Assembly: GCA_021163175.1 (NCBI GenBank)
Contig: JAGGXG010000085.1
Location: 1-11,759, forward strand
DNA: 11,759 nt
Source of the DNA: Thermoplasmata archaeon
GTDB lineage: Archaea > Thermoplasmatota > E2 > UBA202 > JdFR-43
Direction of reading: 5' to 3'
Shown here: positions 1 to 7,326 of the stretch, in pieces
Layout of the letters: every line of letters starts with the position of its first letter
Position numbering within the stretch: position 1 is the first letter of the stretch
The notes under the pieces: model-generated
What the model was told of the DNA's origin: nothing
The model's input: only the letters and a program-made list of their open reading frames with translations
Database searches by the model: none
Made by a program: the position numbers and the translations under genes

Positions 1-917
1 AAAATTTTCTCCCATTAATTGGCTTAACATTATTTGCATATATAATATGGAAGGCAGGAGTGCATAGAATATTGAATGTATTGGCGAGAGTAAACATATT
101 TTATCTTTTTCTCGCCTTCATAATTTTCTTTCCCAGAATTTTCATAAGCACATATAAATGGCAGATGATTGCTAAAAAGCAAGGCATAGAAGTTAAACTA
201 ACCAGATTGGTTAAGATAAATTTGATTGGTTTGTTTTATGGGACAATAACGCCATTATGGATAGGAGATGCAATCCGAATATTCTATTTAAAGAAGGAAA
301 GCAAAACAAGCATGGGAAAATGCACATCAAATTTTTTAATGGACCAGCTCATAGAACTTTTCTCTCTTTTCATTCTTGCAATAATCGGCTCAATATTACT
401 GATAAAATTCTTTCCAAAAATTTTTACAACCCTCCTCATTGTTTTTTTAATAATTCTTTTTGTTGCTCTGGTTTTTAAAAACAGGAAGATAGGGAAAAGA
501 ATTCTTGATTTTGTCTATAAGATCATTTTGCCTGAAAAATTTAGAGAGGAAGGAAAAAACTACTCAGAGGAATTTTATAAAGATATGCCTTCCGTTAAAT
601 TTCTCCTTATTCCACTGTCGATAGAAATTTTCAGCTATTCCCTATTCTTTCTGCAGACATATATTGTTGCAATTGCCTTGCATATACATGCCCCTCTCTA
701 TGCTTTCATATTTATATACCCAATCGCTTCCTTAATAGGACAGATACCTGTTACGATATCTGGCTTTGGAACAAGAGAAGGAGCACTGATAAAACTTTTT
801 TCCATATATGGAATAGATGCAAGCAAAGTTGTTGCTCTTTCCATTACAAGCTATTTTATAACCTTTTTAATTCCAGCCGTGATTGGAGCATATTATTCGT
901 TCAAAATGAAGCTTTAA
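1..917 (+). CDS. UPF0104 / flippase-like integral membrane protein (5' partial)
   Basis: Polytopic membrane protein resembling the lysylphosphatidylglycerol-synthase transmembrane / UPF0104 family (COG0392). In archaea this family is usually called flippase-like, and its substrate is not established. The frame is open from the first complete codon at position 3, and the residues before the GTG at 60 (NFLPLIGLTLFAYIIWKAG) form the hydrophobic first helix typical of the family. I therefore treat the gene as truncated by the window edge, probably by only a few residues, rather than starting at 60. About 304 residues are visible. Family-like landmarks counted from position 3 are GDAIRIFYLKK near residues 88-98, a loop after the first helices, and SGFGTREGAL near 253-262 before the last helices. 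It ends with TAA 50 bp before the coiled-coil gene on the same strand. Family assignment is good; the biochemical role is unknown. Confidence 0.8.
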   Translation, partial: NFLPLIGLTLFAYIIWKAGVHRILNVLARVNIFYLFLAFIIFFPRIFISTYKWQMIAKKQGIEVKLTRLVKINLIGLFYGTITPLWIGDAIRIFYLKKESKTSMGKCTSNFLMDQLIELFSLFILAIIGSILLIKFFPKIFTTLLIVFLIILFVALVFKNRKIGKRILDFVYKIILPEKFREEGKNYSEEFYKDMPSVKFLLIPLSIEIFSYSLFFLQTYIVAIALHIHAPLYAFIFIYPIASLIGQIPVTISGFGTREGALIKLFSIYGIDASKVVALSITSYFITFLIPAVIGAYYSFKMKL

Positions 918-935
918 GGTATAGATAATAAGAAA

Positions 936-945
936 AATTTTTAAT
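936..945 (+). promoter_or_regulatory. TATA-like box for the coiled-coil gene
   Basis: AATTTTTAAT lies 23-32 nt upstream of the ATG at 968 and is preceded by an A-rich stretch that could serve as a BRE. No convincing Shine-Dalgarno sequence precedes the ATG. This spacing is what a leaderless archaeal transcript would show, and it matches the spacing at three other genes in the window. Confidence 0.5.
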
Positions 946-967
946 GGAGACGGTATTTTGAATTAGG

Positions 968-1834
968 ATGGAAGATGTTGTGAGAGAGCTTGAAAACAAA
1001 AAATTAGAGCTAAAGAAAAAATTATATGAGGCAAAGGAACAGAGGGAAAAGCTAAATGAGGAAACAAAAAAATTAAGGGAAAAGAAAAATGAATTGAGCA
1101 GGCAAATAGAGAAATATAAGAAAGAGGGACTCATGCACAAGGAAAGAAGAAATGAAATAAACAAGCTTGTTGCCAAATCGAAGGAAAAGAGAAAAAAACT
1201 GAATGAGGAATGCAAAAAAATTAGAGAAGAAATAAACAGGATAAAGAAGGAATATTTCCCCAATAAGATTCCTCTCGAAGTTTTGAAACAGAAGAGAGAT
1301 GCTCTCGAATTCAAACAGATGACTCAACAGCTCACCAAAAAAGAAGAAGAAGAACTCATTCAACAACTCGCAAAATTGAATAAGGAAATAAGGGAAAGAG
1401 AGAGCATCCTCGAGAAAGATGAAAGGCTTAGAGAATATGTAAAAAAAGAACAGGAATTAAAGAAAAAAAGCGACAAGGAACACGAGAAAGTGCAGGAGCT
1501 GGCGGAGCGGGCGCAGCGCGAGCACATGGAAATGCTTGAATGCCTGAAAATGCTGCGAAAATTGAGAAAGGAATTCAAGAAAGTGGAGAGAGAATACATA
1601 ATGAGCAAGATAAATGCGGATAAGGCGCATAGAGAATTTGTTTCTTATATTCAGCAGATAAGAGAAATAGAGAACAAAATGAAAAACATAAAGGAGAAGG
1701 AAAAGATTGAAAAAATAGAGAAGGAAAGAAGTGTTTTGCAGAAAAAGGCTGATGAGATATATGAAAGATTCAAACGCGGAGAAAAACTTTCTACAGAAGA
1801 TTTGATGCTTCTCCAGAAAGCTGGTTTAATTTAA
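968..1834 (+). CDS. Archaeal coiled-coil protein, COG1340 type
   Basis: A 288-residue, highly charged Lys/Glu-rich protein with no signal peptide or membrane segment. It is almost entirely predicted coiled coil, probably an antiparallel hairpin broken near residues 98-102 (YFPNKIP). Following the break is a segment of the pattern LEFKQMTQQLTKKEEEELIQQ, which resembles the LEW-QQT-L-EE motif I associate with COG1340 archaeal coiled-coil proteins. The C-terminus (EIYERFKRGEKLSTEDLMLLQ) is also family-like. Some members are annotated as phosphoserine phosphatase, but no HAD motif is present here. Function is unknown; a structural or scaffold role is only a guess. ATG 968 is chosen because a TATA-like box sits at the leaderless distance. 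The gene ends directly against the convergent cca gene. A GC-rich patch at 1492-1526 stands out from the otherwise A-rich codon use. Confidence 0.8.
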   Translation: MEDVVRELENKKLELKKKLYEAKEQREKLNEETKKLREKKNELSRQIEKYKKEGLMHKERRNEINKLVAKSKEKRKKLNEECKKIREEINRIKKEYFPNKIPLEVLKQKRDALEFKQMTQQLTKKEEEELIQQLAKLNKEIRERESILEKDERLREYVKKEQELKKKSDKEHEKVQELAERAQREHMEMLECLKMLRKLRKEFKKVEREYIMSKINADKAHREFVSYIQQIREIENKMKNIKEKEKIEKIEKERSVLQKKADEIYERFKRGEKLSTEDLMLLQKAGLI

Positions 1835-3127
1835 CTACCTTTTCCATCTTGGTAGCTTGCAAAAATACTCGCTCCAGAAATCAGTGAAGCGAGCTGTTTC
1901 TTTCCCGCATATTCTTATCTTTTCTTTTATTTCATCTATGTTTTTTCCAAGGCTTAGCTCTTGTAATTTATCTTCCAGCAGCTTTTCTGCATCTGTATAT
2001 TTTCTTTTGATTTTTGCCCATATCCTGCCATCTTTCTCAAAAACATTTTCTTTCCATTTCATTTTAAATCTTTCAACATGCTGCTTTGCCTTCAAAGGCG
2101 GCCCCATATGAATTTTTTCTTCATCTATCGTTTTGGATCTCAACTCCACAAGCACGAAAGCTTCCTTGTTGGCATACCAAGCTTTCCTCAAAGGTTCAAA
2201 ATCATATTGAATGAAAAGTTTTTCAATGCTGTTCGCTGCTTTTTTCAATTGCGGATATAAAATATCGTCAACGATATTTGGTTTCTCAAAGCATATTCCA
2301 ATGAAATTTTCGAGTTTCTTTTCAATCTCTTCAATGGAAAGCTTTGGAGCAGGGTTGGGAAAGAAAAATTTTATGCTTGGTTCTTTCAAAAAATCTTTGC
2401 ATGCCTGAATAAAAATATTCAATTTTTCTTCTGATATGGCGGCGGCAACATTTCTATCTGGATCGACGGGATCAACAAAGACAAATCGTTCAGAAAATAT
2501 GTTTTTTTCATTGTCAAGCCTTAAAAAAATTTTTTCTTTCCATTGTGAAGCATTTTTTACAACATCCATGAAGCTGCCATATTTTATTATCAAAAGCTCT
2601 GCAAGATAACCTGAAAATCCTTCTATTTTCGCCTCCGCCCCATAACATCCAATGCCTTTAAGAAACTGCTTCAGCAATCTCGTTTCATCTCTCATTCTTT
2701 CATCCATATTTTGCTTCACAAACTCTGTATGAAATGGTGTTCTATCAACTGCACTTTTCATTTCCTTTATACTCTTTATTCTATAGCATGGAACAATATC
2801 AATTTGATAACCCTTATAAAAACCCCTTATATAAGGATGCTCAGCATACTGGATTCTATAATCATGCAAAATTTTTTTTCCTGCCTCAATAACAATTTTT
2901 TCCATTTCCTCCTTTTCATATTTTTTTGGAAACAAAACAAAAAAATCTATGTCAAGAGAATTCTTCAAATATGTTCCCTTCGCTACAGATCCGACAAGCA
3001 TTAAACTTGCGTCGCTTGGAATAGCTTCGCCTATCTTCTTTTCCAGCTCTTCAACGATCTTTTTTAACTTTTCTTCCTCATCCTTCTTTGGCTTTATTTT
3101 TTCCAGAACTTCTTTAAGCAATTTCAT
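1835..3127 (-). CDS. cca: CCA tRNA nucleotidyltransferase, archaeal class I
   Basis: Adds or repairs the 3'-terminal CCA of tRNAs from CTP and ATP without a nucleic-acid template. The protein is 430 residues, close to the usual length of archaeal class I enzymes. The nucleotidyltransferase core is clear: GSVAKGTYLKNSLDIDF at residues 46-62 gives the GS motif and the metal carboxylates D59 and D61, and YQIDIVPCY gives the third, D110. These are the positions I recall for the Archaeoglobus enzyme. The middle and tail domains follow, including the conserved stretch GCYGAEAKIEGFSGY. Its ATG overlaps the thpR stop as ATGA, so it is probably translated by coupling from the thpR transcript. It ends with TAG, directly abutting the stop codon of the convergent coiled-coil gene. 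Confidence 0.95.
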   Translation of the reverse strand: MKLLKEVLEKIKPKKDEEEKLKKIVEELEKKIGEAIPSDASLMLVGSVAKGTYLKNSLDIDFFVLFPKKYEKEEMEKIVIEAGKKILHDYRIQYAEHPYIRGFYKGYQIDIVPCYRIKSIKEMKSAVDRTPFHTEFVKQNMDERMRDETRLLKQFLKGIGCYGAEAKIEGFSGYLAELLIIKYGSFMDVVKNASQWKEKIFLRLDNEKNIFSERFVFVDPVDPDRNVAAAISEEKLNIFIQACKDFLKEPSIKFFFPNPAPKLSIEEIEKKLENFIGICFEKPNIVDDILYPQLKKAANSIEKLFIQYDFEPLRKAWYANKEAFVLVELRSKTIDEEKIHMGPPLKAKQHVERFKMKWKENVFEKDGRIWAKIKRKYTDAEKLLEDKLQELSLGKNIDEIKEKIRICGKETARFTDFWSEYFCKLPRWKR

Positions 3128-3666
3128 AATTTTATCTCTTCTATCGTTTCATATATTGGTCCTTCCGGCCTTAATATGCTCTTTTTTAAACGAATTTCAC
3201 TGCATTCAACTTCCCCAAAACTTTTTTCTTTATATCTTTCAATAAATTTTTTTATTTCCTCCTTTCCCTCCTTGCTTTTTATTCTTGCTATTGTGATATG
3301 AGGAGTAAAGCCTTTTTCCTTTTTAAATCCGTATTTATGCAATTCCTTTTCAAGCTCTGAAGCAATCTTTTTTGTTTGCCCCTCATCTTTAAATCCAATC
3401 CACAAAACCCGCATATAATCAACGCTTGGAAAAACACCCAATCCAGATAAATTTGCCGTGAAGGGAGATATTCCTTCAATGCTTTTTTTTATACTCTCTT
3501 TAATATTTCCTATCATCCCCTCATCTATTTCTCCCAGAAATTTTAGAGTTAGATGAATGTTCTTTGGTTCAACAAGCTTCATTCTGCCCTTTATCTTTTT
3601 CAGTTCTTTTAATAACTCAACGACTTCTTCTTTTTCTCCAATATCTATCGCAATAAATGCTCTCAT
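3124..3666 (-). CDS. thpR: RNA 2',3'-cyclic phosphodiesterase (2H family, LigT/ThpR)
   Basis: A 180-residue cytoplasmic 2H phosphoesterase. Family enzymes open RNA 2',3'-cyclic phosphates to 2'-phosphates and can show 2'-5' RNA ligase activity in vitro; the physiological substrate in archaea is uncertain. Both catalytic motifs are present: HLTLKF with H38/T40, and HITIAR with H123/T125. The N-terminus MRAFIAIDI is typical and supports ATG 3666. A TATA-like box 23-32 nt upstream suggests transcription apart from the ATPase operon, whose last gene ends 30 bp before it. The 4-bp overlap with cca indicates one mRNA. Adjacency of these two genes is, to my knowledge, recurrent in archaea and suggests a shared role in RNA or tRNA 3'-end handling, but that is inference. 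Confidence 0.93.
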   Translation of the reverse strand: MRAFIAIDIGEKEEVVELLKELKKIKGRMKLVEPKNIHLTLKFLGEIDEGMIGNIKESIKKSIEGISPFTANLSGLGVFPSVDYMRVLWIGFKDEGQTKKIASELEKELHKYGFKKEKGFTPHITIARIKSKEGKEEIKKFIERYKEKSFGEVECSEIRLKKSILRPEGPIYETIEEIKL

Positions 3667-3688
3667 CTTTTTGCTAACATATCCTGAA

Positions 3689-3698
3689 ATTTAAAATT
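3689..3698 (-). promoter_or_regulatory. TATA-like box for thpR-cca, overlapping the atpA stop
   Basis: On the minus strand this reads AATTTTAAAT, 23-32 nt upstream of the thpR ATG. Its first bases overlap the TAA stop of atpA (3697-3699). There is no clear ribosome binding site in the 30-bp gap, so a leaderless thpR transcript is plausible. Read-through from the ATPase operon cannot be excluded. Confidence 0.45.
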
Positions 3699-5445
3699 AT
3701 CCCAATTCCTCGAATTCTTTCTCCATCTCCTTTTCGATTTTCTTGAATTGCTGTTCGTAATCCTCATTTGGTATCGTTTTCATTCTTGCTATTGCTTCCC
3801 TGCATTTAAGTTCCTTAAGCCTGTCGAATTCTATATCCTTGCCTATGGCTTCCTTCATCAAATGATAGAATTTTATCATTATGCGAAGCATTTCATATTG
3901 CTTTTTGTATGGGCAGTATGTATCGATATCGTGATATGCATTCTGCTGAAGGAAATCCTCTCTTATAACGCGAGCCCCTTCCAGAATAATTCTATCGCTT
4001 GGTGGCAAGGCGTCTGGGCCAACGAGGCGTATTATCTCCTGCAATTCCTCTTCCTTCTGCAACAAAGCCATTGCTTCGTTTCTCAAATCCAGCCAGTCTT
4101 TGGCAACATTCTTCTCCCACCATCCTTTAACTCGCTCGAGATACAATGAATAGGAACGCAACCAGTTTACCGAAGGAAAATGACGCCTGTCTGCCAGATC
4201 GGAATCCAGAGCCCAGAATACCTTCACTATACGCAATGTATTTTGCGTCACAGGCTCAGAGAAGTCGCCGCCTGGCGGGCTCACGGCGCCAATGACGGAG
4301 ATGCTTCCTTCCCTGTCTTCGCTTGCTATAACCTTTACTCTTCCAGCTCTTTCATAGAATTCAGCAAGGCGAGATGCAAGATAAGCGGGATATCCTTCCT
4401 CGCCCGGCATTTCCTCAAGCCTTCCTGAAATTTCTCTTAAAGCTTCAGCCCACCTGCTCGTGGAGTCCGCCATCAAAGCAACATCGTAGCCCATGTCGCG
4501 ATAATATTCTGCCAGAGCAATTCCAGTGTATACGCTTGCTTCTCTGGCAGCGACAGGCATGTTTGATGTATTTGCAATCAAAATCGTTCTTTCCATTAAA
4601 GGATGCCCTGTTTTCGGATCCTTCAGCTTTGGAAAGTCTCGCAGCACTTCTGTCATTTCGTTACCACGTTCACCACATCCTATGTAAATAATGATATCTG
4701 CATCGCTCCATCTTGCCAGCTGATGCTGCGAAACGGTTTTTCCTGTTCCAAAGCCACCTGGTATGGCAGCTGTTCCTCCTTTCGCTATTGGAAAGAAAGT
4801 ATCGAAAACACGCTGCCCTGTGATGAGAGGCACAGTTGGTGGAAGTTTTTCTTTAAACGGGCGCTGCTGCCTCACTGGCCATGTTTGCAACATTTTTATT
4901 TCCTTTTCTTCCCCGTTTGATTTAACGGTAGCGATGACATCCTCTACCCTAAACTTTCCTTCTTCTATGCTCGTAACAACACCATTTACACCAAAAGGAA
5001 CCATTATGCGATGCTCAACGATTGGGGTTTCTTCAACAACGCCTATTATGTCTCCTTCTTTAACTTTTTCATTTTTCTTAACCTTGGGAACAAATTCCCA
5101 TTTTTTCTTTCTATCTATTGCATGAACTTCTATGCCGCGAGTAATAAATTCGCCAGCCATATCCATTATTTTTGGCAATGGTCGCTGAATGCCATCATAG
5201 ATGGAAGCAAGCAAGCCAGGAGCAAGCTCAACAGCGAGGGGCATCTCAGTATTTATAACAACATCTCCAGGCTTCAAGCCTGTTGTATCTTCATATACCT
5301 GTATTGTTGCCCTATCTCCAACAAGCTCTATTATCTCGCCAACTAGCTTTTCCTCTCCGACTTTAACCAAGTCGTACATCTTCGCTCCTTTCATCTGCTT
5401 TGCTTTTACAACTGGTCCGGCAACATCAACTATTTTTCCTTTCAT
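3697..5445 (-). CDS. atpA: A-type ATP synthase catalytic subunit A
   Basis: Catalytic subunit of the A1 head, which hydrolyses or makes ATP in an A3B3 hexamer. It has 582 residues, normal length, with no intein. Order: N-terminal beta barrel (about 1-70), the bulge domain peculiar to subunit A (about 110-190), nucleotide-binding domain, and C-terminal helical domain. Visible motifs are the P-loop GGFGTGKT (230-237), the catalytic glutamate in GCGERGNE (256-263), the Walker B-like LMADSTSRW (324-332), and SPPGGDFSEPV (389-399). The P-loop is unusual: archaeal A subunits normally read GPFGSGKT, so the Pro and Ser positions are Gly and Thr here. GGGGAT shortly before the ATG may act as a ribosome binding site. 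It starts 1 bp after atpF and is the last ATPase gene; the expected atpB and atpD do not follow. Confidence 0.97.
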   Translation of the reverse strand: MKGKIVDVAGPVVKAKQMKGAKMYDLVKVGEEKLVGEIIELVGDRATIQVYEDTTGLKPGDVVINTEMPLAVELAPGLLASIYDGIQRPLPKIMDMAGEFITRGIEVHAIDRKKKWEFVPKVKKNEKVKEGDIIGVVEETPIVEHRIMVPFGVNGVVTSIEEGKFRVEDVIATVKSNGEEKEIKMLQTWPVRQQRPFKEKLPPTVPLITGQRVFDTFFPIAKGGTAAIPGGFGTGKTVSQHQLARWSDADIIIYIGCGERGNEMTEVLRDFPKLKDPKTGHPLMERTILIANTSNMPVAAREASVYTGIALAEYYRDMGYDVALMADSTSRWAEALREISGRLEEMPGEEGYPAYLASRLAEFYERAGRVKVIASEDREGSISVIGAVSPPGGDFSEPVTQNTLRIVKVFWALDSDLADRRHFPSVNWLRSYSLYLERVKGWWEKNVAKDWLDLRNEAMALLQKEEELQEIIRLVGPDALPPSDRIILEGARVIREDFLQQNAYHDIDTYCPYKKQYEMLRIMIKFYHLMKEAIGKDIEFDRLKELKCREAIARMKTIPNEDYEQQFKKIEKEMEKEFEELG

Positions 5446-5446
5446 T

Positions 5447-5746
5447 TTAATCCCCTATATCGACTCCTATAGCTCTTACAATAATCTTCCTTATTGTATC
5501 CTCCCTTTCCATTTTTTCCTTTGCAGGAACCTCAACTATCACGGGCTTATCATGTATCAATCGGAAATATAAAATCTTATCCTTGATTTTCTCAGCATAT
5601 TTTTCCTCTATTACGATTATATCAGCCTTTTCCACCATTTCATCAAACTTTTTTTCTATATCCTCCTCGCCATTTTCCGCAAGGCTTGCACCACCGAGCC
5701 TCATTATTGTGATGAAATCCTCGCTCCCAATACAACCAATCTTCAT
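5447..5746 (-). CDS. atpF: A-type ATP synthase subunit F
   Basis: A 99-residue central-stalk subunit that, in known A/V-ATPases, binds the rotor shaft subunit D and transmits or regulates rotation. The Rossmann-like N-terminus MKIGCIGSEDFITIMRLGG matches the family pattern (MKIxVxGxxDxxxGFxLxG), followed by ADIIVIEEKYAEKI and the conserved VIVEVPAK strand. Length is normal. Its ATG overlaps the atpC stop (ATGA), and a GGTGGTGG run in the end of atpC could serve as ribosome binding site. Its usual partner, subunit D, is not encoded in this window. Confidence 0.92.
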   Translation of the reverse strand: MKIGCIGSEDFITIMRLGGASLAENGEEDIEKKFDEMVEKADIIVIEEKYAEKIKDKILYFRLIHDKPVIVEVPAKEKMEREDTIRKIIVRAIGVDIGD

Positions 5747-6777
5747 TCAACCACCACCAATCTTTTTGCAAGCTCCTGCATTCCTTCTGCAATAGCCTTA
5801 ACAACAGCCTTTAAATTTCTCGCCTCAAATTCTTTCTCAACAACGAATCTTATTCCAACGCCTAATCCAAGCGGATTATCGTTTGCTACCTCTCTTGCAA
5901 TTTTTAAAATCTGTCTGTCCAGGGCCTTTTCAAAAGCTTCCACTCCATACTTTTCAAAATCTGCAACAGCATTTTTCAGATAATTGAAATATGATGTGCC
6001 TTCCAGCAAGGATACGATTTCATTAACATGCTCAACTTTCATAAGCTCTTTTAGCTTCCATTCCGGCAATTCCCATCCTTCTCCATACAGATATATCGGC
6101 ATGTTGTAATATTTGCCTCTCAATATCGCCTTCAAATTTAAAATATCAACAAGGCTTTTAACAAACCTATCTATGGCTTTCTTGTATCCTTTTGGAATTT
6201 TTGCTTCAATTAAAAATCTCATTGCCTGCTTTTCAATATCTCTTTCTATCTCTTCCTCATTTTTTTGAAGGCTAATGCTCCATCCATACTCCTTCAATAT
6301 TTCCTGAGCATTTTCTTTATTCGCTTTTATTTTTTCAATCATTTCTTTACTTTCTTCAAGCATTGCTTTATTTTCTATTTCCCTTTCCTCTTTTAAGGCA
6401 AGCACTGCTTCTTTAACTGCATAGCTATCGAGCTTTTTCATATATGCTTCATAAAATGGCGCCACGCTTTTTGGCGAATCATTCTTAGCCATGTTTATTA
6501 TTCTGAATAAACTTTCATCTATGCTATCCTGCAATTCCTTCACATTTTCTCCTTTTAAGATAAAATCCCTGCTGTAAAAATTGTTTTTCAGCTCTTCCAG
6601 ATTTTTTGATTCTAACAATCTTGCTATCTCTTTTTCTTTGAGAAAGGTTATTGGAATGGCGGAAAATTTTGCATTTGAATAAGAAAATTTTGATAAATAG
6701 ACCAAAGGAGGGAGTATTTTTATTCCAACTGCTGTGGATATTGCAATGCCTATTATGGCAAATATTATTGTTTCCAT
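5743..6777 (-). CDS. atpC: A-type ATP synthase subunit C (ring socket)
   Basis: A 344-residue homologue of V-ATPase subunit d, the funnel that seats the central stalk on the rotor ring. The body is helical with family-like features: FSYSNAKFSA (31-40), corresponding to the usual YAYxNARxRA start of the soluble domain; a central helical part; and a C-terminal repeat with LKAILRGKYYNM and LGVGIRFVVEKEFEARNLKAVV-type sequence. Ahead of the soluble domain are about 30 residues with a strongly hydrophobic stretch (residues 4-19, then 21-28), a probable membrane anchor or insertion into the ring. I recall a comparable N-terminal segment in Thermococcales subunit C. The ATG lies inside the end of atpE (13-bp overlap), with no strong ribosome binding site. 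Confidence 0.93.
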   Translation of the reverse strand: METIIFAIIGIAISTAVGIKILPPLVYLSKFSYSNAKFSAIPITFLKEKEIARLLESKNLEELKNNFYSRDFILKGENVKELQDSIDESLFRIINMAKNDSPKSVAPFYEAYMKKLDSYAVKEAVLALKEEREIENKAMLEESKEMIEKIKANKENAQEILKEYGWSISLQKNEEEIERDIEKQAMRFLIEAKIPKGYKKAIDRFVKSLVDILNLKAILRGKYYNMPIYLYGEGWELPEWKLKELMKVEHVNEIVSLLEGTSYFNYLKNAVADFEKYGVEAFEKALDRQILKIAREVANDNPLGLGVGIRFVVEKEFEARNLKAVVKAIAEGMQELAKRLVVVE

Positions 6778-7325
6778 AGTTTATCAGCTATCTTTATTCT
6801 TAACTCCTCTTTCATTCTTTCCAGCAATGCATCGAATGTTGCATTTATTTCTTTACTTCCATCCTTACTTTTTATTATTACGCCTCCAATAGCATCTATT
6901 TTTCCTTTTACTTCCATTCCAATTTTCTTCGCTATTTCCTCGTCTTCTTTACGAGAAATCAAAAGATAACCATCTTCTATCTCTTTTTTTGCTTCCTGTA
7001 GCATCCTTTCAACATAACTTTTATATTGCTTACCTGATAGCTTTTTCAGCCCTTTTTTAATTTCTTCCATGCATTCATTTATCAATTTTTCTTTTGCCTC
7101 TATTATATATTTGCTTGCATTCCTCCTTGCCATTGCAAGTATTTTATTTTTGACACTGCTCGCTTCTTTTTCAGCGCCTTTTATGATTTCCTCAGCCTTG
7201 CTTGCAGCCTCTTTCTTTGCTTCCTCTATTATTCTCTTTGCCTCTTCATTGGCTTTTTTTATTATTTCCTCTGCTTCCCTGGCAGCGTTGTTCTTTATTT
7301 CCTGTATCAAATCTTCGATTGCCAT
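6765..7325 (-). CDS. atpE: A-type ATP synthase subunit E (peripheral stalk)
   Basis: A 186-residue peripheral-stalk subunit that pairs with H and connects the A3B3 head to subunit I. The first ~100 residues are an Ala/Glu/Lys-rich long helix with the hendecad-like spacing seen in stalk helices. The C-terminal globular domain carries the family signature GGVIIKSKDGSKEINATFDALLER around residues 146-169, where the conserved GGV, DG and the TF-LER elements are all recognisable. The start MAIEDLI at ATG 7325 lies 1 bp after the atpK stop, without a clear Shine-Dalgarno. The C gene begins within its last codons. Confidence 0.95.
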   Translation of the reverse strand: MAIEDLIQEIKNNAAREAEEIIKKANEEAKRIIEEAKKEAASKAEEIIKGAEKEASSVKNKILAMARRNASKYIIEAKEKLINECMEEIKKGLKKLSGKQYKSYVERMLQEAKKEIEDGYLLISRKEDEEIAKKIGMEVKGKIDAIGGVIIKSKDGSKEINATFDALLERMKEELRIKIADKLWKQ

Positions 7326-7326
7326 T

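Noticed and set aside
60..62. GTG as the true start of the UPF0104 protein
   Set aside because: The frame stays open to the window edge, and the upstream codons encode a hydrophobic helix typical of the family's N-terminus, so the gene is more likely truncated by the window.
901..1366. Minus-strand Phe/Ser/Leu-rich frames opposite the coiled-coil gene, looking like membrane proteins
   Set aside because: They are the complement of Lys/Glu-rich coiled-coil codons, which always yields Phe/Leu/Ser-rich shadows.
4735..4758. Intein at the P-loop of atpA, a known insertion hotspot
   Set aside because: The coding sequence runs through the P-loop uninterrupted and the protein has normal length (582 residues).
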